64,000 nt of DNA from Pacificispira sp033344895 (GCA_965229685.1 OZ245920.1:3534001-3598000); one strand, 5' to 3'; positions 45,069 to 55,106 are shown, numbered from the stretch's first letter. The notes: a model not told the origin generated them from the letters alone. Made by a program: numbers and translations.

Positions 45069-45926
45069 ATGACGAACACGCTGAAGGTCGGACTGGTACA
45101 GATGACGTCGACCACATCGGTCGATCGCAACATCGAAATCTCCAGCGCCATGATCCGTGACGCCGCGGCCAGGGGCGCCGAACTGGTGGCCCTGCCGGAG
45201 GTGGTGAACCTGATGCAGGTGAACCGCGACGAATCCCGGAAGGTCGCGGCGCTGGAATCCGACGACCCCTCCCTTGCAGCCTATCGCACCCTGGCGAAGG
45301 AACTCGGTATCTGGCTGCATGCCGGGTCGCTGATGATCCGACTGTCCGACGACGCGCGTTTCGCCAATCGCGGTTTTCTGATCGGGCCCGACGGCGAGAT
45401 TCGCGGCCGCTATGACAAGATCCACATGTTCGACGTCAATCTGGCGAATGGCGAAAGCTACCGCGAGAGCAACGGCTTCCGACCGGGCGATCACGCCACC
45501 CTCGTCGACACGCCCTGGGGCGGATATGGCATGGCGGTCTGCTACGATGTGCGGTTCCCGCATCTGTTTCGCGACCTCGCCAAGGCTGGCGCTCGTATCC
45601 TGGCGGTGCCGGCGGCCTTTACCCGCACGACCGGCCAGGCGCATTGGCACACGCTGTTGCGCGCCCGCGCCATCGAGAACGGCTGCTTTGTCATCGCGCC
45701 GGCGCAATGCGGCGACCATGAAGACGGCCGCAAGACCTTCGGCCATGCGCTGGTCATCGACCCCTGGGGCGAAATCCTGGCCGACGGCGGCCCGGAACCG
45801 GGTGTCGTGCTGGCGGAAATCGACCTCGACCGGGTCGACGAGGTCCGCGCCATGGTTCCGTCGCTGACCAACGACCTGCCCTATGACAAACCGAGCCCGA
45901 CCGGCCTGGACGCCGCGGCCGAGTGA
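45069..45926 (+). CDS. Nitrilase-superfamily carbon-nitrogen hydrolase (Nit1-like)
   Basis: 285 residues with the catalytic triad Glu44 (ALPEVV), Lys117 (YDKIHMFD) and Cys158 (AVCYDVRFP). DKIHMFDVN is the mark of the Nit branch; Nit1/YafV-type members repair deaminated glutathione, which fits the adjacent glutaredoxin. Length normal. Ends 213 bp before fhs; that spacer (45927-46139) holds no gene I can recognise. Confidence 0.9.
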   Translation: MTNTLKVGLVQMTSTTSVDRNIEISSAMIRDAAARGAELVALPEVVNLMQVNRDESRKVAALESDDPSLAAYRTLAKELGIWLHAGSLMIRLSDDARFANRGFLIGPDGEIRGRYDKIHMFDVNLANGESYRESNGFRPGDHATLVDTPWGGYGMAVCYDVRFPHLFRDLAKAGARILAVPAAFTRTTGQAHWHTLLRARAIENGCFVIAPAQCGDHEDGRKTFGHALVIDPWGEILADGGPEPGVVLAEIDLDRVDEVRAMVPSLTNDLPYDKPSPTGLDAAAE

Positions 45927-46139
45927 TCCACTGTGGATGTCGCGATTTCGACAGCGCAGCCCCGTCATCGGGTCCGCGACACCGTCATGTCGTGTTAAAC
46001 GCAAAAGAAGTCGCGGGAGCGCGCTCAACGGGCCCGCGTTGCCCCTAGCAATACTGCACGATCGACTTGGGGGAGCCGAATCGCAATCCGTCTTCCCCGC
46101 ACGATGCCCCGATGTGCCAATCGAAAGGTGGGATGGAGA

Positions 46140-47813
46140 ATGAGCAAGTCCGATATTGAAATCGCCCGCGAAGCGAAGATGCTGCCGATCACCGAGGTCG
46201 GCGCGAAGCTGGGCATTCCGGCTGAGCAGCTGATGCAGTACGGCCCGAACAAGGCCAAGATGAGCTTCGCCTATCTGGACTCGCTGAAGGGCAAGCCGGA
46301 CGGCAAGCTGATCCTTGTCACCGCGATCTCGCCGACCCCGGCGGGCGAAGGCAAAACCACCACCACGGTCGGCCTGGGTGACGGCCTGAACCGCATCGGC
46401 AAGAAGGCCATGATCTGCCTGCGCGAACCGTCGCTCGGTCCGTGCTTCGGTGTGAAGGGCGGCGCAGCCGGCGGCGGCTATGCCCAGGTTGTCCCGATGG
46501 AGGACATCAACCTGCACTTTACCGGCGACTTCCACGCCATCACCTCCGCCCATAACCTGCTTTCGGCGCTGATCGACAACCATATCTACTGGGGCAACGA
46601 GCTGGGCTTCGACGAGCGCCGCGTGGCCTGGCGTCGCGTCATGGACATGAACGACCGCGCCCTGCGCGACACGGTCGTCTCGCTGGGCGGCGTTGCCAAC
46701 GGCTTCCCGCGTCAGACCGGCTTCGACATCACCGTCGCCTCGGAAGTCATGGCGATCTTCTGCCTGGCCGACGGCCTGAAGGATCTTCAGGAGCGCCTGG
46801 GCCGCATCGTCGTCGGTTATACCCGCGACCGGAAGCCGATCCTGGCCCGCGACCTGCAGGCGGAGGGCCCGATGACGGTCCTGCTGAAGGACGCACTGAT
46901 GCCGAACCTGGTGCAGACGCTGGAAAACAACCCGGCCTTCATCCATGGCGGCCCCTTCGCCAACATCGCCCATGGCTGCAACTCGGTCTCCGCCACCAAA
47001 TCGGCCCTCAAGGTCGCCGATTATGTCGTGACCGAAGCCGGATTCGGTGCCGATCTGGGCGCCGAGAAATTCTTCGACATCAAATGCCGCAAGGCCGGCC
47101 TGTCGCCGGAAGCGGTGGTCATCGTCGCCACGGTTCGCGCCCTGAAGATGCATGGCGGCGTGCCGAAGGATCAGCTGGGCGAAGAGAATGTCGAGGCCGT
47201 GAAGAAGGGTCTCGCCAATCTTGGCCGGCACATTCGCAATGTCGGCAAGTTCGGTGTCCCGGCGGTGGTCGGCATCAACCGCTTCATCAAGGACAGCGAG
47301 GCCGAACTGCAGGCGATCCAGGAATTCACCAAGACGCTGGGCGTCGAAGCGGTGGTCTGCGAGCACTGGGGCAAGGGCTCCGAAGGCACCGAGGAACTGG
47401 CCAACAAGGTGGTCGGCCTGATCGACGGCGGTCACGCCCAGTTCCGTCCGCTCTATGACGACGACATGCCGCTGTTCGAGAAGATCAATACCGTCTGCCG
47501 CGAAATCTACGGCGCGGAGGAAGCCATCGCGGACAAGAAGGTTCGCGATCAGCTGCATCAGTGGGAAGAGGAAGGCTACGGCAACCTGCCGGTCTGCATG
47601 GCAAAGACGCAGTACAGCTTCTCCACCGACCCGAATCTGCGGGGCGCCCCGTCGGGCCATGTCGTTCCGGTCCGCGAAGTACGCCTGTCGGCCGGGGCCG
47701 GCTTCATCGTCGCGATCTGCGGCGAGATCATGACCATGCCGGGCCTGCCGCGGAAACCCGCCGCGAACTCGATCAAGCTGGACGATGCCGGCCTGATCCA
47801 GGGCCTGTTCTGA
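46140..47813 (+). CDS. fhs: Formate-tetrahydrofolate ligase
   Basis: 557-residue ATP-dependent ligase that makes 10-formyl-THF from formate. P-loop TPAGEGKTTTTVGL near 65-78, GAAGGGYAQV, and the C-terminal IAVSAGAGFIVAICG-type block (VRLSAGAGFIVAICGEIMTM). ATG 46140 follows GGATGGAGA and gives the family N-terminus MSKSDIEIAREAKM; an upstream start at 46104 adds 12 residues. Supplies formyl groups for purines and for Fmt. Strong terminator downstream. Confidence 0.97.
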   Translation: MSKSDIEIAREAKMLPITEVGAKLGIPAEQLMQYGPNKAKMSFAYLDSLKGKPDGKLILVTAISPTPAGEGKTTTTVGLGDGLNRIGKKAMICLREPSLGPCFGVKGGAAGGGYAQVVPMEDINLHFTGDFHAITSAHNLLSALIDNHIYWGNELGFDERRVAWRRVMDMNDRALRDTVVSLGGVANGFPRQTGFDITVASEVMAIFCLADGLKDLQERLGRIVVGYTRDRKPILARDLQAEGPMTVLLKDALMPNLVQTLENNPAFIHGGPFANIAHGCNSVSATKSALKVADYVVTEAGFGADLGAEKFFDIKCRKAGLSPEAVVIVATVRALKMHGGVPKDQLGEENVEAVKKGLANLGRHIRNVGKFGVPAVVGINRFIKDSEAELQAIQEFTKTLGVEAVVCEHWGKGSEGTEELANKVVGLIDGGHAQFRPLYDDDMPLFEKINTVCREIYGAEEAIADKKVRDQLHQWEEEGYGNLPVCMAKTQYSFSTDPNLRGAPSGHVVPVREVRLSAGAGFIVAICGEIMTMPGLPRKPAANSIKLDDAGLIQGLF

Positions 47814-47845
47814 TCCGCAAAGTTCGGGTCCAACGGTTTGGGAAA

Positions 47846-47874
47846 GGGGAGGCTCCGGCCTCCCCTTTTTCTTT
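47846..47874 (+). terminator. Intrinsic terminator after fhs
   Basis: GGGGAGG (47846-47852), loop CTCCGG, CCTCCCC (47859-47865) then TTTTTCTTT. A strong rightward terminator 33 bp after the fhs stop. The A-run left of the stem lets it also stop leftward transcripts from the DMT permease gene ending at 47896. Confidence 0.88.
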
Positions 47875-47895
47875 GTCCGGATCAGCAGGGGGAGG

Positions 47896-48813
47896 TCAGC
47901 CCGGCGTGCTGCGCGCGGCAGGGGGCGGCGGCGGCCGGCGCAGGCGGGATTCGCGCAGGGCGATATAGGTGGCGGCGGAAAAGATCACCGCGCCGCCCAG
48001 GAAGGTGAACAGGCCCGGCTGCTGCTGAAAGAAGACGAAGCCCAGCACGGCGGCCCAGATCAGCTTGAAGAAATCGACCGGCATGACGACCGCCGTCTCG
48101 CCCTGGCGCAGCGCCTCGGTCAGTGCCCATTGCGCGGCACCGCCCAGCGCACCGATGACGATCAGCCAAAGCCACTCCCCGCCCTGTGGCCAGGTCCAGA
48201 CCGTCAGGGCGAAAGGCAGCGACAGGGGCGTCATCATCAATCCCATATAGAGGGTAATGGTCAACGAGCTGTCATATTGCGACGCCCGCTTGATCACCAG
48301 CATGGCGCAGGCCCAGAGCAGCGCCGATCCCAACACCAGAACATGGCCCAGCTCGACGGTCGAGAAACCCGGCCGGATGACGATCATCGCCCCCATGAAG
48401 CCGACGGCAATCGCCGTTCCCCGACGCCAGCCCACCACCTCCTTGAGGATCAGCGCCGCCAGACCGGTTGCGAAAATCGGCGCGGTAAAGCCCAGGGCGG
48501 CGACATCGGCCAACGGCGTCAGGGTCAGCGCCGTGAAATAGGCCAGCATGGCAAACAGATTGATGACCGCGCGCAGCCCCAATAGCCCCGGCCGCCTTGC
48601 CTTCAGCGGCGCCAGTCCATAGCGCAGGAACAACGGCGTCAGCGCCGCGAAGCCGAACAGATTGCGAAAGAAAGCGATCTCGAACGGATGAATCGTCTCA
48701 CCGACATGCCGGATCGACGCATGCATCGCCGAAAAGCACAGGCCGGACAGAAACATCCACCCCATGCCGCGCAGATTGGCCCTGCGCCTCTCACTATCCG
48801 TCGACACCTGCAT
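47896..48813 (-). CDS. EamA/DMT-family transporter
   Basis: 305-residue membrane protein with two EamA repeats of about five helices each (e.g. MGWMFLSGLCFSAMHASIRH, ALGFTAPIFATGLAALIL, and VMPVDFFKLIWAAVLGFVFF). Like S-adenosylmethionine/drug-metabolite permeases. A Pro-rich tail (RRPPPPPAARS) ends it. Not a close match to the permease at 33398. Substrate unknown. Nothing notable in the 183-bp spacer to the next gene (48814-48996). Confidence 0.87.
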   Translation of the reverse strand: MQVSTDSERRRANLRGMGWMFLSGLCFSAMHASIRHVGETIHPFEIAFFRNLFGFAALTPLFLRYGLAPLKARRPGLLGLRAVINLFAMLAYFTALTLTPLADVAALGFTAPIFATGLAALILKEVVGWRRGTAIAVGFMGAMIVIRPGFSTVELGHVLVLGSALLWACAMLVIKRASQYDSSLTITLYMGLMMTPLSLPFALTVWTWPQGGEWLWLIVIGALGGAAQWALTEALRQGETAVVMPVDFFKLIWAAVLGFVFFQQQPGLFTFLGGAVIFSAATYIALRESRLRRPPPPPAARSTPG

Positions 48814-48996
48814 GTCACCCGCATCGCATACCGAACTGTCAGTCTATTCCGCTTCGAACCAAAACCAAGCCGCGGCAGCCCCGATCAGTTGAGACACCTG
48901 GGTTCCTTCAGAACAATCGTCACCGTTACAGGCGAACAATGGCGGTCATGAATTGCTGCACCGCGGACTTGCCAATACAACTGTTTGGGACGCCAA

Positions 48997-50247
48997 CTAC
49001 GCTGCCCGCAACCCGCCCTGCAGCATGCGGGACACCGCCTCCGTGCCCGAGATATAGGCGCCGTGGGCGGTGCTGAAATAGTCGGGGGAGCAGGCCTCAC
49101 CGGCGAGGATCAGGCGGTCGTCGAAGGGCGCGCGCAGGGCGGCTCTTGCGCTGAATCGTCCCGGCAGAGCGGCCGAATAGCCGCCCAGGATGTTGGGATC
49201 GGTCGACCAGCAGCTCGACACGCTGCCGAGGATCCTGCGCTTCATATCGCTGCCCAGGATTTCCACCGCGGCCTGCAGGGTATAGTCGATCAGCGCCGCG
49301 CGCCCTCCCTCCCGGGCAAGGTCTGCCGCTAGGTCCCCGGCCAGATAGCCACCGATCGTGTTCTGGCCGAATTCATGGAAGTTGATTCCGATCATATGCC
49401 CCGCCCGGGGCATGACATGGGCAATCACCGGCGGATCCATGACCGGGCCGTTGGTGAACAGCGCCACCCGCTCCGCGAAGCCCAGGCGCACATCGTCCAG
49501 CGCCGCACGCACCGATTCCGGCAGGTCCGGCGTGAAGCGGATCGACCCGGATCGCAGCACCTCCGGAGAGACGGTCACCACCACGGACCGCGCCGTCAGG
49601 GTGCCATCCACCGTTTCCACCCGCACGTCCTTGCCGCTGCGATCGATCGCCGTCACCTTGCAGCCCGTGCGAATGGGCAAGCCCTCTGCGAAACTGCAGA
49701 TCAGGGCGCCGTATCCATCCCGAACCGGCCAGTCCTCTTCCGTCTCGGAGTATTCCTTGAGATCCTCCGTCGAGACGCGATCGGGCGGGACGCCGACCAT
49801 CGCCCCGGACCATCCGACATAGAAGTCATGAAAGGGCGAAGTGCTGTCGATCACATCCTCGACGGAAACATCCCTCTCCGCCGCCAGGGCTCGGTCATGG
49901 CATTCACCGTAATACCGGGCACAGGCGGCGCGGGTTTCCTCGTTCTGAAGGGCACCGTCACGATACAGCGTGGGCGGAAAGCTGTCGTGGGTGTGATGCA
50001 TCGTCAAGATCTCACCCCGAGCCAGGGCGGCCAACGAAAACGGGTTGCGTGACGCGCAGTGCAGGAAATGGCAGCCCAGATCGTAGGCGATGCCATGATC
50101 CCGGACGGTATGCGCCCGGCCGCCGATCCGGTCCGCAGCCTCCAGGATCTGCACCTTCAGACCGGCCGCCCGCGCGGTCAGCCCGGCGCCAATTCCCGCC
50201 GCCCCGGCACCCACGACGATCAGATCCCAATCCACGCTTTTCGACAC
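48997..50247 (-). CDS. FAD-dependent amine oxidase-like oxidoreductase
   Basis: 416 residues: N-terminal Rossmann FAD motif IVVGAGAAGIGAGLTARAAG and EAADRIGGRAHTV, then the amine-oxidase C-terminal FAD block LILAGEACSPDYFSTAHGAYISG. Resembles monoamine/polyamine oxidase-type flavoproteins; no signal peptide. Start GTG 50247 (VSKSVDWDL) is set by GGAGG upstream; GTG 50274 is a longer option. Divergent from the arsC-like gene. Amine substrate unknown; proximity to no amine operon. Confidence 0.87.
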   Translation of the reverse strand: MSKSVDWDLIVVGAGAAGIGAGLTARAAGLKVQILEAADRIGGRAHTVRDHGIAYDLGCHFLHCASRNPFSLAALARGEILTMHHTHDSFPPTLYRDGALQNEETRAACARYYGECHDRALAAERDVSVEDVIDSTSPFHDFYVGWSGAMVGVPPDRVSTEDLKEYSETEEDWPVRDGYGALICSFAEGLPIRTGCKVTAIDRSGKDVRVETVDGTLTARSVVVTVSPEVLRSGSIRFTPDLPESVRAALDDVRLGFAERVALFTNGPVMDPPVIAHVMPRAGHMIGINFHEFGQNTIGGYLAGDLAADLAREGGRAALIDYTLQAAVEILGSDMKRRILGSVSSCWSTDPNILGGYSAALPGRFSARAALRAPFDDRLILAGEACSPDYFSTAHGAYISGTEAVSRMLQGGLRAA

Positions 50248-50313
50248 TTGACCACGCCTCCGACAAAACGACACTAGAGCGCCCTACATAACCTACGGTC
50301 CGGGAGTCTCAAG

Positions 50314-50661
50314 ATGTCCGTCTCGATCTATCACAATCCGCGCTGCTCCAAATCGCGCCAGACGCTCGGCCTGCTGCAGGAAAAGGGCATCGAGCCGGAA
50401 ATCGTGCTTTATCTGGAAACCCCGCCCGACGCCGCCACGATCCGCGCCCTGGTCGCCCGGCTCGGCCTCGCCAGCGCCCGCGACCTGATGCGCCGGGGCG
50501 AGACGGTCTACAAGGAGCTGGGCCTGAAGGACGTCACCGATGAGGACGCCCTGATCCAGGCCATGGCCGACAACCCGATCCTGATCGAACGCCCCATCGT
50601 CCTGAACGGCGACAAGGCCAGGATCGGCCGCCCGCCGGAAGGGGTGCTGGAGATCGTTTGA
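50314..50661 (+). CDS. arsC: ArsC/Spx-family arsenate reductase (glutaredoxin type)
   Basis: 115-residue thioredoxin-fold protein: IYHNPRCSKSRQTLGLLQEK with catalytic Cys11, the Arg of MRRGE (about 60) and RPIVLNGDKARIGRPPE near the C-terminus, matching glutaredoxin-coupled ArsC. It may detoxify arsenate using the glutaredoxin system (grxC is 5 kb away), but no arsB/acr3 or arsR is adjacent, so it may be the chromosomal YfgD-like orphan. Confidence 0.88.
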   Translation: MSVSIYHNPRCSKSRQTLGLLQEKGIEPEIVLYLETPPDAATIRALVARLGLASARDLMRRGETVYKELGLKDVTDEDALIQAMADNPILIERPIVLNGDKARIGRPPEGVLEIV

Positions 50662-50685
50662 GACCGAGCGGCCACCCCGGTTCAA

Positions 50686-51699
50686 TCAACGGACATCGTT
50701 CCCGTTCGCGGCCCAGCGATATTTGGTAGGAGCTCCGAAGCGCCGCTCCAGTCCGGCGGCGACTTCGGCGTCGGTGTCTTGCGGCAGGCTGGCCAGGTCT
50801 TCTAGGAGTTCGGAATCCGACGCATGAGCCCGTTTCAGCGCTACGGTACCTATTCGATAGCGTTCCAAGATCTCCAGTTCATAAACCCAGAACCAATCCG
50901 GGTTACGCTCGATTTCCGCGTCCAGAAGAGCCCAGAAGCGGTCGACCTGTTTCAGGTCCTCGAGCACACTTTCACCATATCGTTTTGCAGCGAAGTCGTA
51001 ACTGTCGTCGAAGCGCAGCAGACTGAGACACAGACGGTCCTGCCGGTCCGGGTCGATTCGCGCGCAGAGGATTGCCAGTCTGTGAGATATCGCCATGTAC
51101 GCCGTGGCCTTCATCATTGCCGACGCGGCACCACCCAAATCTCTTGCCTCCACCAACGACTTCACGCCATCTGACCAGTAACCAACGCGTTCGAGCTGGG
51201 CATCGAGCAGAAGCCGCTCAGCACCGAGCAGAAGGATGGAATGGCGCCAGATTTGTTCCGCCCGACGATCAAGGTCGCCCTTGGCAGGTACCGACAATGC
51301 CATTTCGGCAATAGCCCACTCCAGGTCCCGGAACATCCCGGCCATGTCACGCAGCGCATCGGTCGGCGCTTCGTCCAGGAAATCGGCCTCGCCGGCACGC
51401 TTGCCGTCCCACCAACGCGCGGCGGTTTCCACCGCCGCCGGCAAGCGGTCGAGGTTGCGGCAAGACGCAGGATCGGCACCGGTCTCTCCGCAGGCCAGCT
51501 CCGGCCCATAGGCAATCCGAATGGGATCGAACCCTTCCTGCCGGATCAGTGCGCCATATGAAAACTGGCTGATGAGCTGCCACGCCCAGCGTTGCGAGTC
51601 CGACAATTCCTCCGCCCGGACAGCCGGGAAGCCCGCACTCACGGTCAGCAAAACCGCGGCGGCGCAAGGGGCAACGAAAACATCGCGTAAAAATCGCAT
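50686..51699 (-). CDS. Secreted protein of unknown function
   Basis: 337 residues from ATG 51699 (MRFLRDVFVAPCAAAVLL), with a signal peptide likely cleaved after AVRA (about 29), so periplasmic. The mature protein is mostly helical and acidic, with two Cys pairs (CGETGADPASC near 72-82; CARIDPDRQDRLC near 208-220) that could form disulphides. I recognise no family. Longer in-frame start at 51828 is rejected because the signal peptide would be buried. Divergent from carB. Confidence 0.7.
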   Translation of the reverse strand: MRFLRDVFVAPCAAAVLLTVSAGFPAVRAEELSDSQRWAWQLISQFSYGALIRQEGFDPIRIAYGPELACGETGADPASCRNLDRLPAAVETAARWWDGKRAGEADFLDEAPTDALRDMAGMFRDLEWAIAEMALSVPAKGDLDRRAEQIWRHSILLLGAERLLLDAQLERVGYWSDGVKSLVEARDLGGAASAMMKATAYMAISHRLAILCARIDPDRQDRLCLSLLRFDDSYDFAAKRYGESVLEDLKQVDRFWALLDAEIERNPDWFWVYELEILERYRIGTVALKRAHASDSELLEDLASLPQDTDAEVAAGLERRFGAPTKYRWAANGNDVR

Positions 51700-51848
51700 C
51701 CGCGACAATCCCACACGGGGGCGATATTTGGCAAGAAATCCGCCATCCCGCGCTTTCCATGCCGGGGCGCTTCGTGTAGAGAACCCGCCTAGCCCACAGG
51801 GTCGCACTGCCGTATCAACGCTTCGCATTTCCGGAGGCGCGTTTGCCC

Positions 51849-54800
51849 ATGCCCAAACGTACAGATATCGACGCCGTCATGATCATCGGGGCCGGCCCCA
51901 TCGTGATCGGTCAGGCCTGCGAATTCGACTATTCCGGCACCCAGGCGTGCAAGGCGCTGAAGCAGGAGGGCTACCGCGTCGTGCTGGTGAACTCCAACCC
52001 GGCGACGATCATGACCGACCCGGAAACGGCGGATGCGACCTATATCGAACCGATCACCCCCGAAATGGTCGCCAAGGTTCTGAAGCGCGAACGCCAGGAA
52101 CATCCGGACGAGAAACTGGTCCTGCTGCCGACAATGGGCGGACAGACCGCGCTGAACACGGCGCTGGAACTGGAAAAGCGCGGCGTGCTGGACCTGCTGA
52201 ATGTCGAGATGATCGGAGCCGACGCCGATGTCATCGACAAGGCGGAGGACCGGCAGCGGTTCCGCGAGGCGATGGACAAGATCGGCCTTGAAAGCCCGCG
52301 TTCGCGCCAGATCGGCACCCTGGAAGAGGCCATGCTGGCGCTGGACTACGTCAAGCTGCCGGCGATCATCCGCCCGTCCTTCACCATGGGCGGCACCGGC
52401 GGCGGCATCGCCTACAACAAGGAAGAGTTCCAGAAGCTGGTGAAGGATGGCTTGGCCGCGTCGCCAGTCCATACGGTGCTGGTCGAGGAATCGGTACTGG
52501 GCTGGAAGGAATTCGAGATGGAGGTCGTCCGCGACAAGGACGACAACTGCATCATCATCTGTTCGATCGAGAATATCGATCCGATGGGCGTGCATACCGG
52601 CGATTCGATCACCATCGCCCCGGCGCTGACGCTGACCGACAAAGAATACCAGATCATGCGCAACGCCTCGATCAACTGCCTGCGCGAGATCGGCGTGGAT
52701 ACCGGCGGATCGAACGTGCAGTTCGCGGTGAACCCGGACGACGGCCGCCTGGTCGTGATCGAGATGAACCCGCGCGTCTCCCGATCCTCCGCCCTGGCAT
52801 CCAAGGCGACCGGTTTCCCGATCGCCAAGGTCGCGGCCAAACTGGCCGTCGGGTATACGCTGGACGAGCTGGACAACGACATCACCAAGGTGACCCCGGC
52901 GAGCTTCGAACCGTCGATCGACTATGTCGTCACCAAGATGCCGCGCTTCACCTTCGAGAAGTTTGCCGGCGCCGATCCGACGCTGACCACCTCCATGAAA
53001 TCGGTCGGCGAGGCGATGTCGATCGGCCGGACCTTCCAGGAAAGCCTGCAGAAGGCCCTGCGGTCCATGGAAACCGGGCTGACCGGTCTGAACGAAATTG
53101 AAATCGGCGACGACAAGGATGCCTGGCGCGCCGCGATTTCCAAGCCGCTGCCGGATCGGTTGCTGAAGGTCGCCCAGGCCTTCCGCCAGGGCATGACGCT
53201 GGAAGAAATCTACAAGGCCAACAAGATCGACCGCTGGTTCCTGGCACAGATCGAAGGCATTGTGCAGGCCGAGGCAGCGGTGCGCGCGGACGGCCTGCCG
53301 AAGGACCGCCAGAGCCTGCTGCGGCTCAAGAAGATGGGCTTCTCGGACGCCCGTCTGGCGGAGCTGAGCGGCCAGGAGGAAAGTGCCGTCTTTGCGCTGC
53401 GGGACGAGCTGAACGTGCGGCCGGTCTACAAGCGCATCGACACCTGCGCCGCGGAATTCCCCAGCGAAACGCCCTATATGTATTCCTGCTACGAAGGCGA
53501 TGGCCTGACCGAACCGGAATGCGAGGCGGACGTCACCGACCGCACGAAAGTGGTCATTCTGGGGGGCGGCCCGAACCGGATCGGTCAGGGGATCGAATTC
53601 GACTATTGCTGTGTCCATGCCTCGTACGCCCTGGCCGATGCCGGCTTCGAGACGATCATGGTCAACTGCAACCCGGAAACCGTCTCGACCGATTATGACA
53701 CGTCGGATCGGCTTTACTTCGAGCCGCTGACCGCCGAGGACGTCATCGAACTGGTCCGCAAGGAACAGGCGAAAGGCGAAGTCAAAGGCGTGATCGTGCA
53801 GTTCGGGGGCCAGACACCGCTGAAACTGGCCGGTGCGCTGGAACAGGCGGGGATCCCGATCCTGGGCACGTCGCCGGATGCCATCGACCTGGCCGAGGAC
53901 CGCGAACGGTTCCAGCGGCTGCTGCAGGAGCTGGATCTGCGTCAGCCGCCGAACGGCATTGCGACGTCCGAGGAGCAGGCGATCGCCATCGCCACGGATA
54001 TCGGCTACCCCGTCGTCATCCGCCCGTCCTATGTTCTGGGCGGACGCGCCATGGAAATCGTCCATGACGAGGGCGAATTGCGACGCTACATCAATTCGGC
54101 CGTGCAGGTTTCCGGCAAGAGCCCGGTGCTGATCGACTTCTACCTGAAGGACGCTATCGAGGTCGATGTCGACGCCCTGTCGGACGGCGAGACCGTCCAT
54201 GTTGCAGGGGTCATGGAGCATATTGAGGAAGCCGGCATTCACTCCGGCGACAGCGCCTGCTCCCTGCCGCCCTATTCGCTGCCGGTCGAGATCGTCGACG
54301 ACATGAAACGCCAGACCGAAGCGCTGGCGAAGGCGCTGCAGGTCGTCGGCCTGATGAATGTTCAGTACGCGGTCAAGGACGGCACGGTCTATATTCTGGA
54401 GGTCAACCCGCGCGCCAGCCGCACGGTACCCTTCGTCGCCAAGGCGACCGGCGTTCCCATCGCGAAGATCGCCGCGCGTGTCATGGCCGGCGAGAAGCTG
54501 GGCGCCTTCGATCTGGAACCGCATGCGCTGGGCGATCACATCGCGGTCAAGGAAGCAGTCTTCCCGTTCAAGCGTTTCCCGGGCGTCGACGTCATCCTGG
54601 GTCCGGAAATGAAATCGACCGGCGAAGTCATGGGGCTGGATGTCGATTTCGCCCATGCCTTCGCCAAGGCGCAGTTCGCCTGCGGTGCGGATCTTCCGGC
54701 CTCCGGTACGATCTTCGTGTCGGTGAAGGACAGCGACAAGCCGGCGATTCTGGAACCCGCCCGCATGATGGCGGAATGCGGCCTGTCGCTGATTGCGACC

Positions 54801-55106
54801 GGCGGCACGGCGCGCTTCCTGGAGGAAAACGACGTCCCGGTCCGGCACATCAACAAGGTGCTGGAAGGTCAGCCCCATATCGTCGATTCGATCATCAACG
54901 GCGAAGTGCAGCTGATTTTCAACACGACCGAGGGCCGCAAGGCATTGGAGGACAGTTTCTCCCTGCGGCAGGCCGCGCTGAGCATGGGAGTCCCCTATTA
55001 CACGACCGTCGCGGGGGTCCGCGCCGCGGCCCTGGCGATCCAGACGCTGAAACAAGGAACCCTTGAAGTCGCGCCCCTTCAATCGTACTTTAAGCGTTCG
55101 GCTTGA
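51849..55106 (+). CDS. carB: Carbamoyl-phosphate synthase large subunit
   Basis: 1085 residues, normal length, with two homologous ATP-grasp halves: MIIGAGPIVIGQACEFDYSG / RPSFTMGGTGGGIAYN and the second copy ILGGGPNRIGQGIEFDYCC / RPSYVLGGRAMEIV, and a C-terminal MGS-like regulatory domain (LIATGGTARFLEEN). Makes carbamoyl phosphate for pyrimidines and arginine with CarA, which is not in this window. ATG 51849 rather than TTG 51843. Followed after 166 bp by greA. Confidence 0.97.
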   Translation: MPKRTDIDAVMIIGAGPIVIGQACEFDYSGTQACKALKQEGYRVVLVNSNPATIMTDPETADATYIEPITPEMVAKVLKRERQEHPDEKLVLLPTMGGQTALNTALELEKRGVLDLLNVEMIGADADVIDKAEDRQRFREAMDKIGLESPRSRQIGTLEEAMLALDYVKLPAIIRPSFTMGGTGGGIAYNKEEFQKLVKDGLAASPVHTVLVEESVLGWKEFEMEVVRDKDDNCIIICSIENIDPMGVHTGDSITIAPALTLTDKEYQIMRNASINCLREIGVDTGGSNVQFAVNPDDGRLVVIEMNPRVSRSSALASKATGFPIAKVAAKLAVGYTLDELDNDITKVTPASFEPSIDYVVTKMPRFTFEKFAGADPTLTTSMKSVGEAMSIGRTFQESLQKALRSMETGLTGLNEIEIGDDKDAWRAAISKPLPDRLLKVAQAFRQGMTLEEIYKANKIDRWFLAQIEGIVQAEAAVRADGLPKDRQSLLRLKKMGFSDARLAELSGQEESAVFALRDELNVRPVYKRIDTCAAEFPSETPYMYSCYEGDGLTEPECEADVTDRTKVVILGGGPNRIGQGIEFDYCCVHASYALADAGFETIMVNCNPETVSTDYDTSDRLYFEPLTAEDVIELVRKEQAKGEVKGVIVQFGGQTPLKLAGALEQAGIPILGTSPDAIDLAEDRERFQRLLQELDLRQPPNGIATSEEQAIAIATDIGYPVVIRPSYVLGGRAMEIVHDEGELRRYINSAVQVSGKSPVLIDFYLKDAIEVDVDALSDGETVHVAGVMEHIEEAGIHSGDSACSLPPYSLPVEIVDDMKRQTEALAKALQVVGLMNVQYAVKDGTVYILEVNPRASRTVPFVAKATGVPIAKIAARVMAGEKLGAFDLEPHALGDHIAVKEAVFPFKRFPGVDVILGPEMKSTGEVMGLDVDFAHAFAKAQFACGADLPASGTIFVSVKDSDKPAILEPARMMAECGLSLIATGGTARFLEENDVPVRHINKVLEGQPHIVDSIINGEVQLIFNTTEGRKALEDSFSLRQAALSMGVPYYTTVAGVRAAALAIQTLKQGTLEVAPLQSYFKRSA

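Noticed and set aside
45927..46139. Folate or other riboswitch upstream of fhs
   Set aside because: No structure I could match to a known riboswitch consensus by eye; a covariance search would be needed.
44949..47660. 903-codon minus-strand ORF
   Set aside because: Antisense of fhs and the nitrilase gene; Arg/Asp/Gln-rich shadow.
51789..55082. 1097-codon minus-strand ORF
   Set aside because: Antisense of carB with no recognisable domains.
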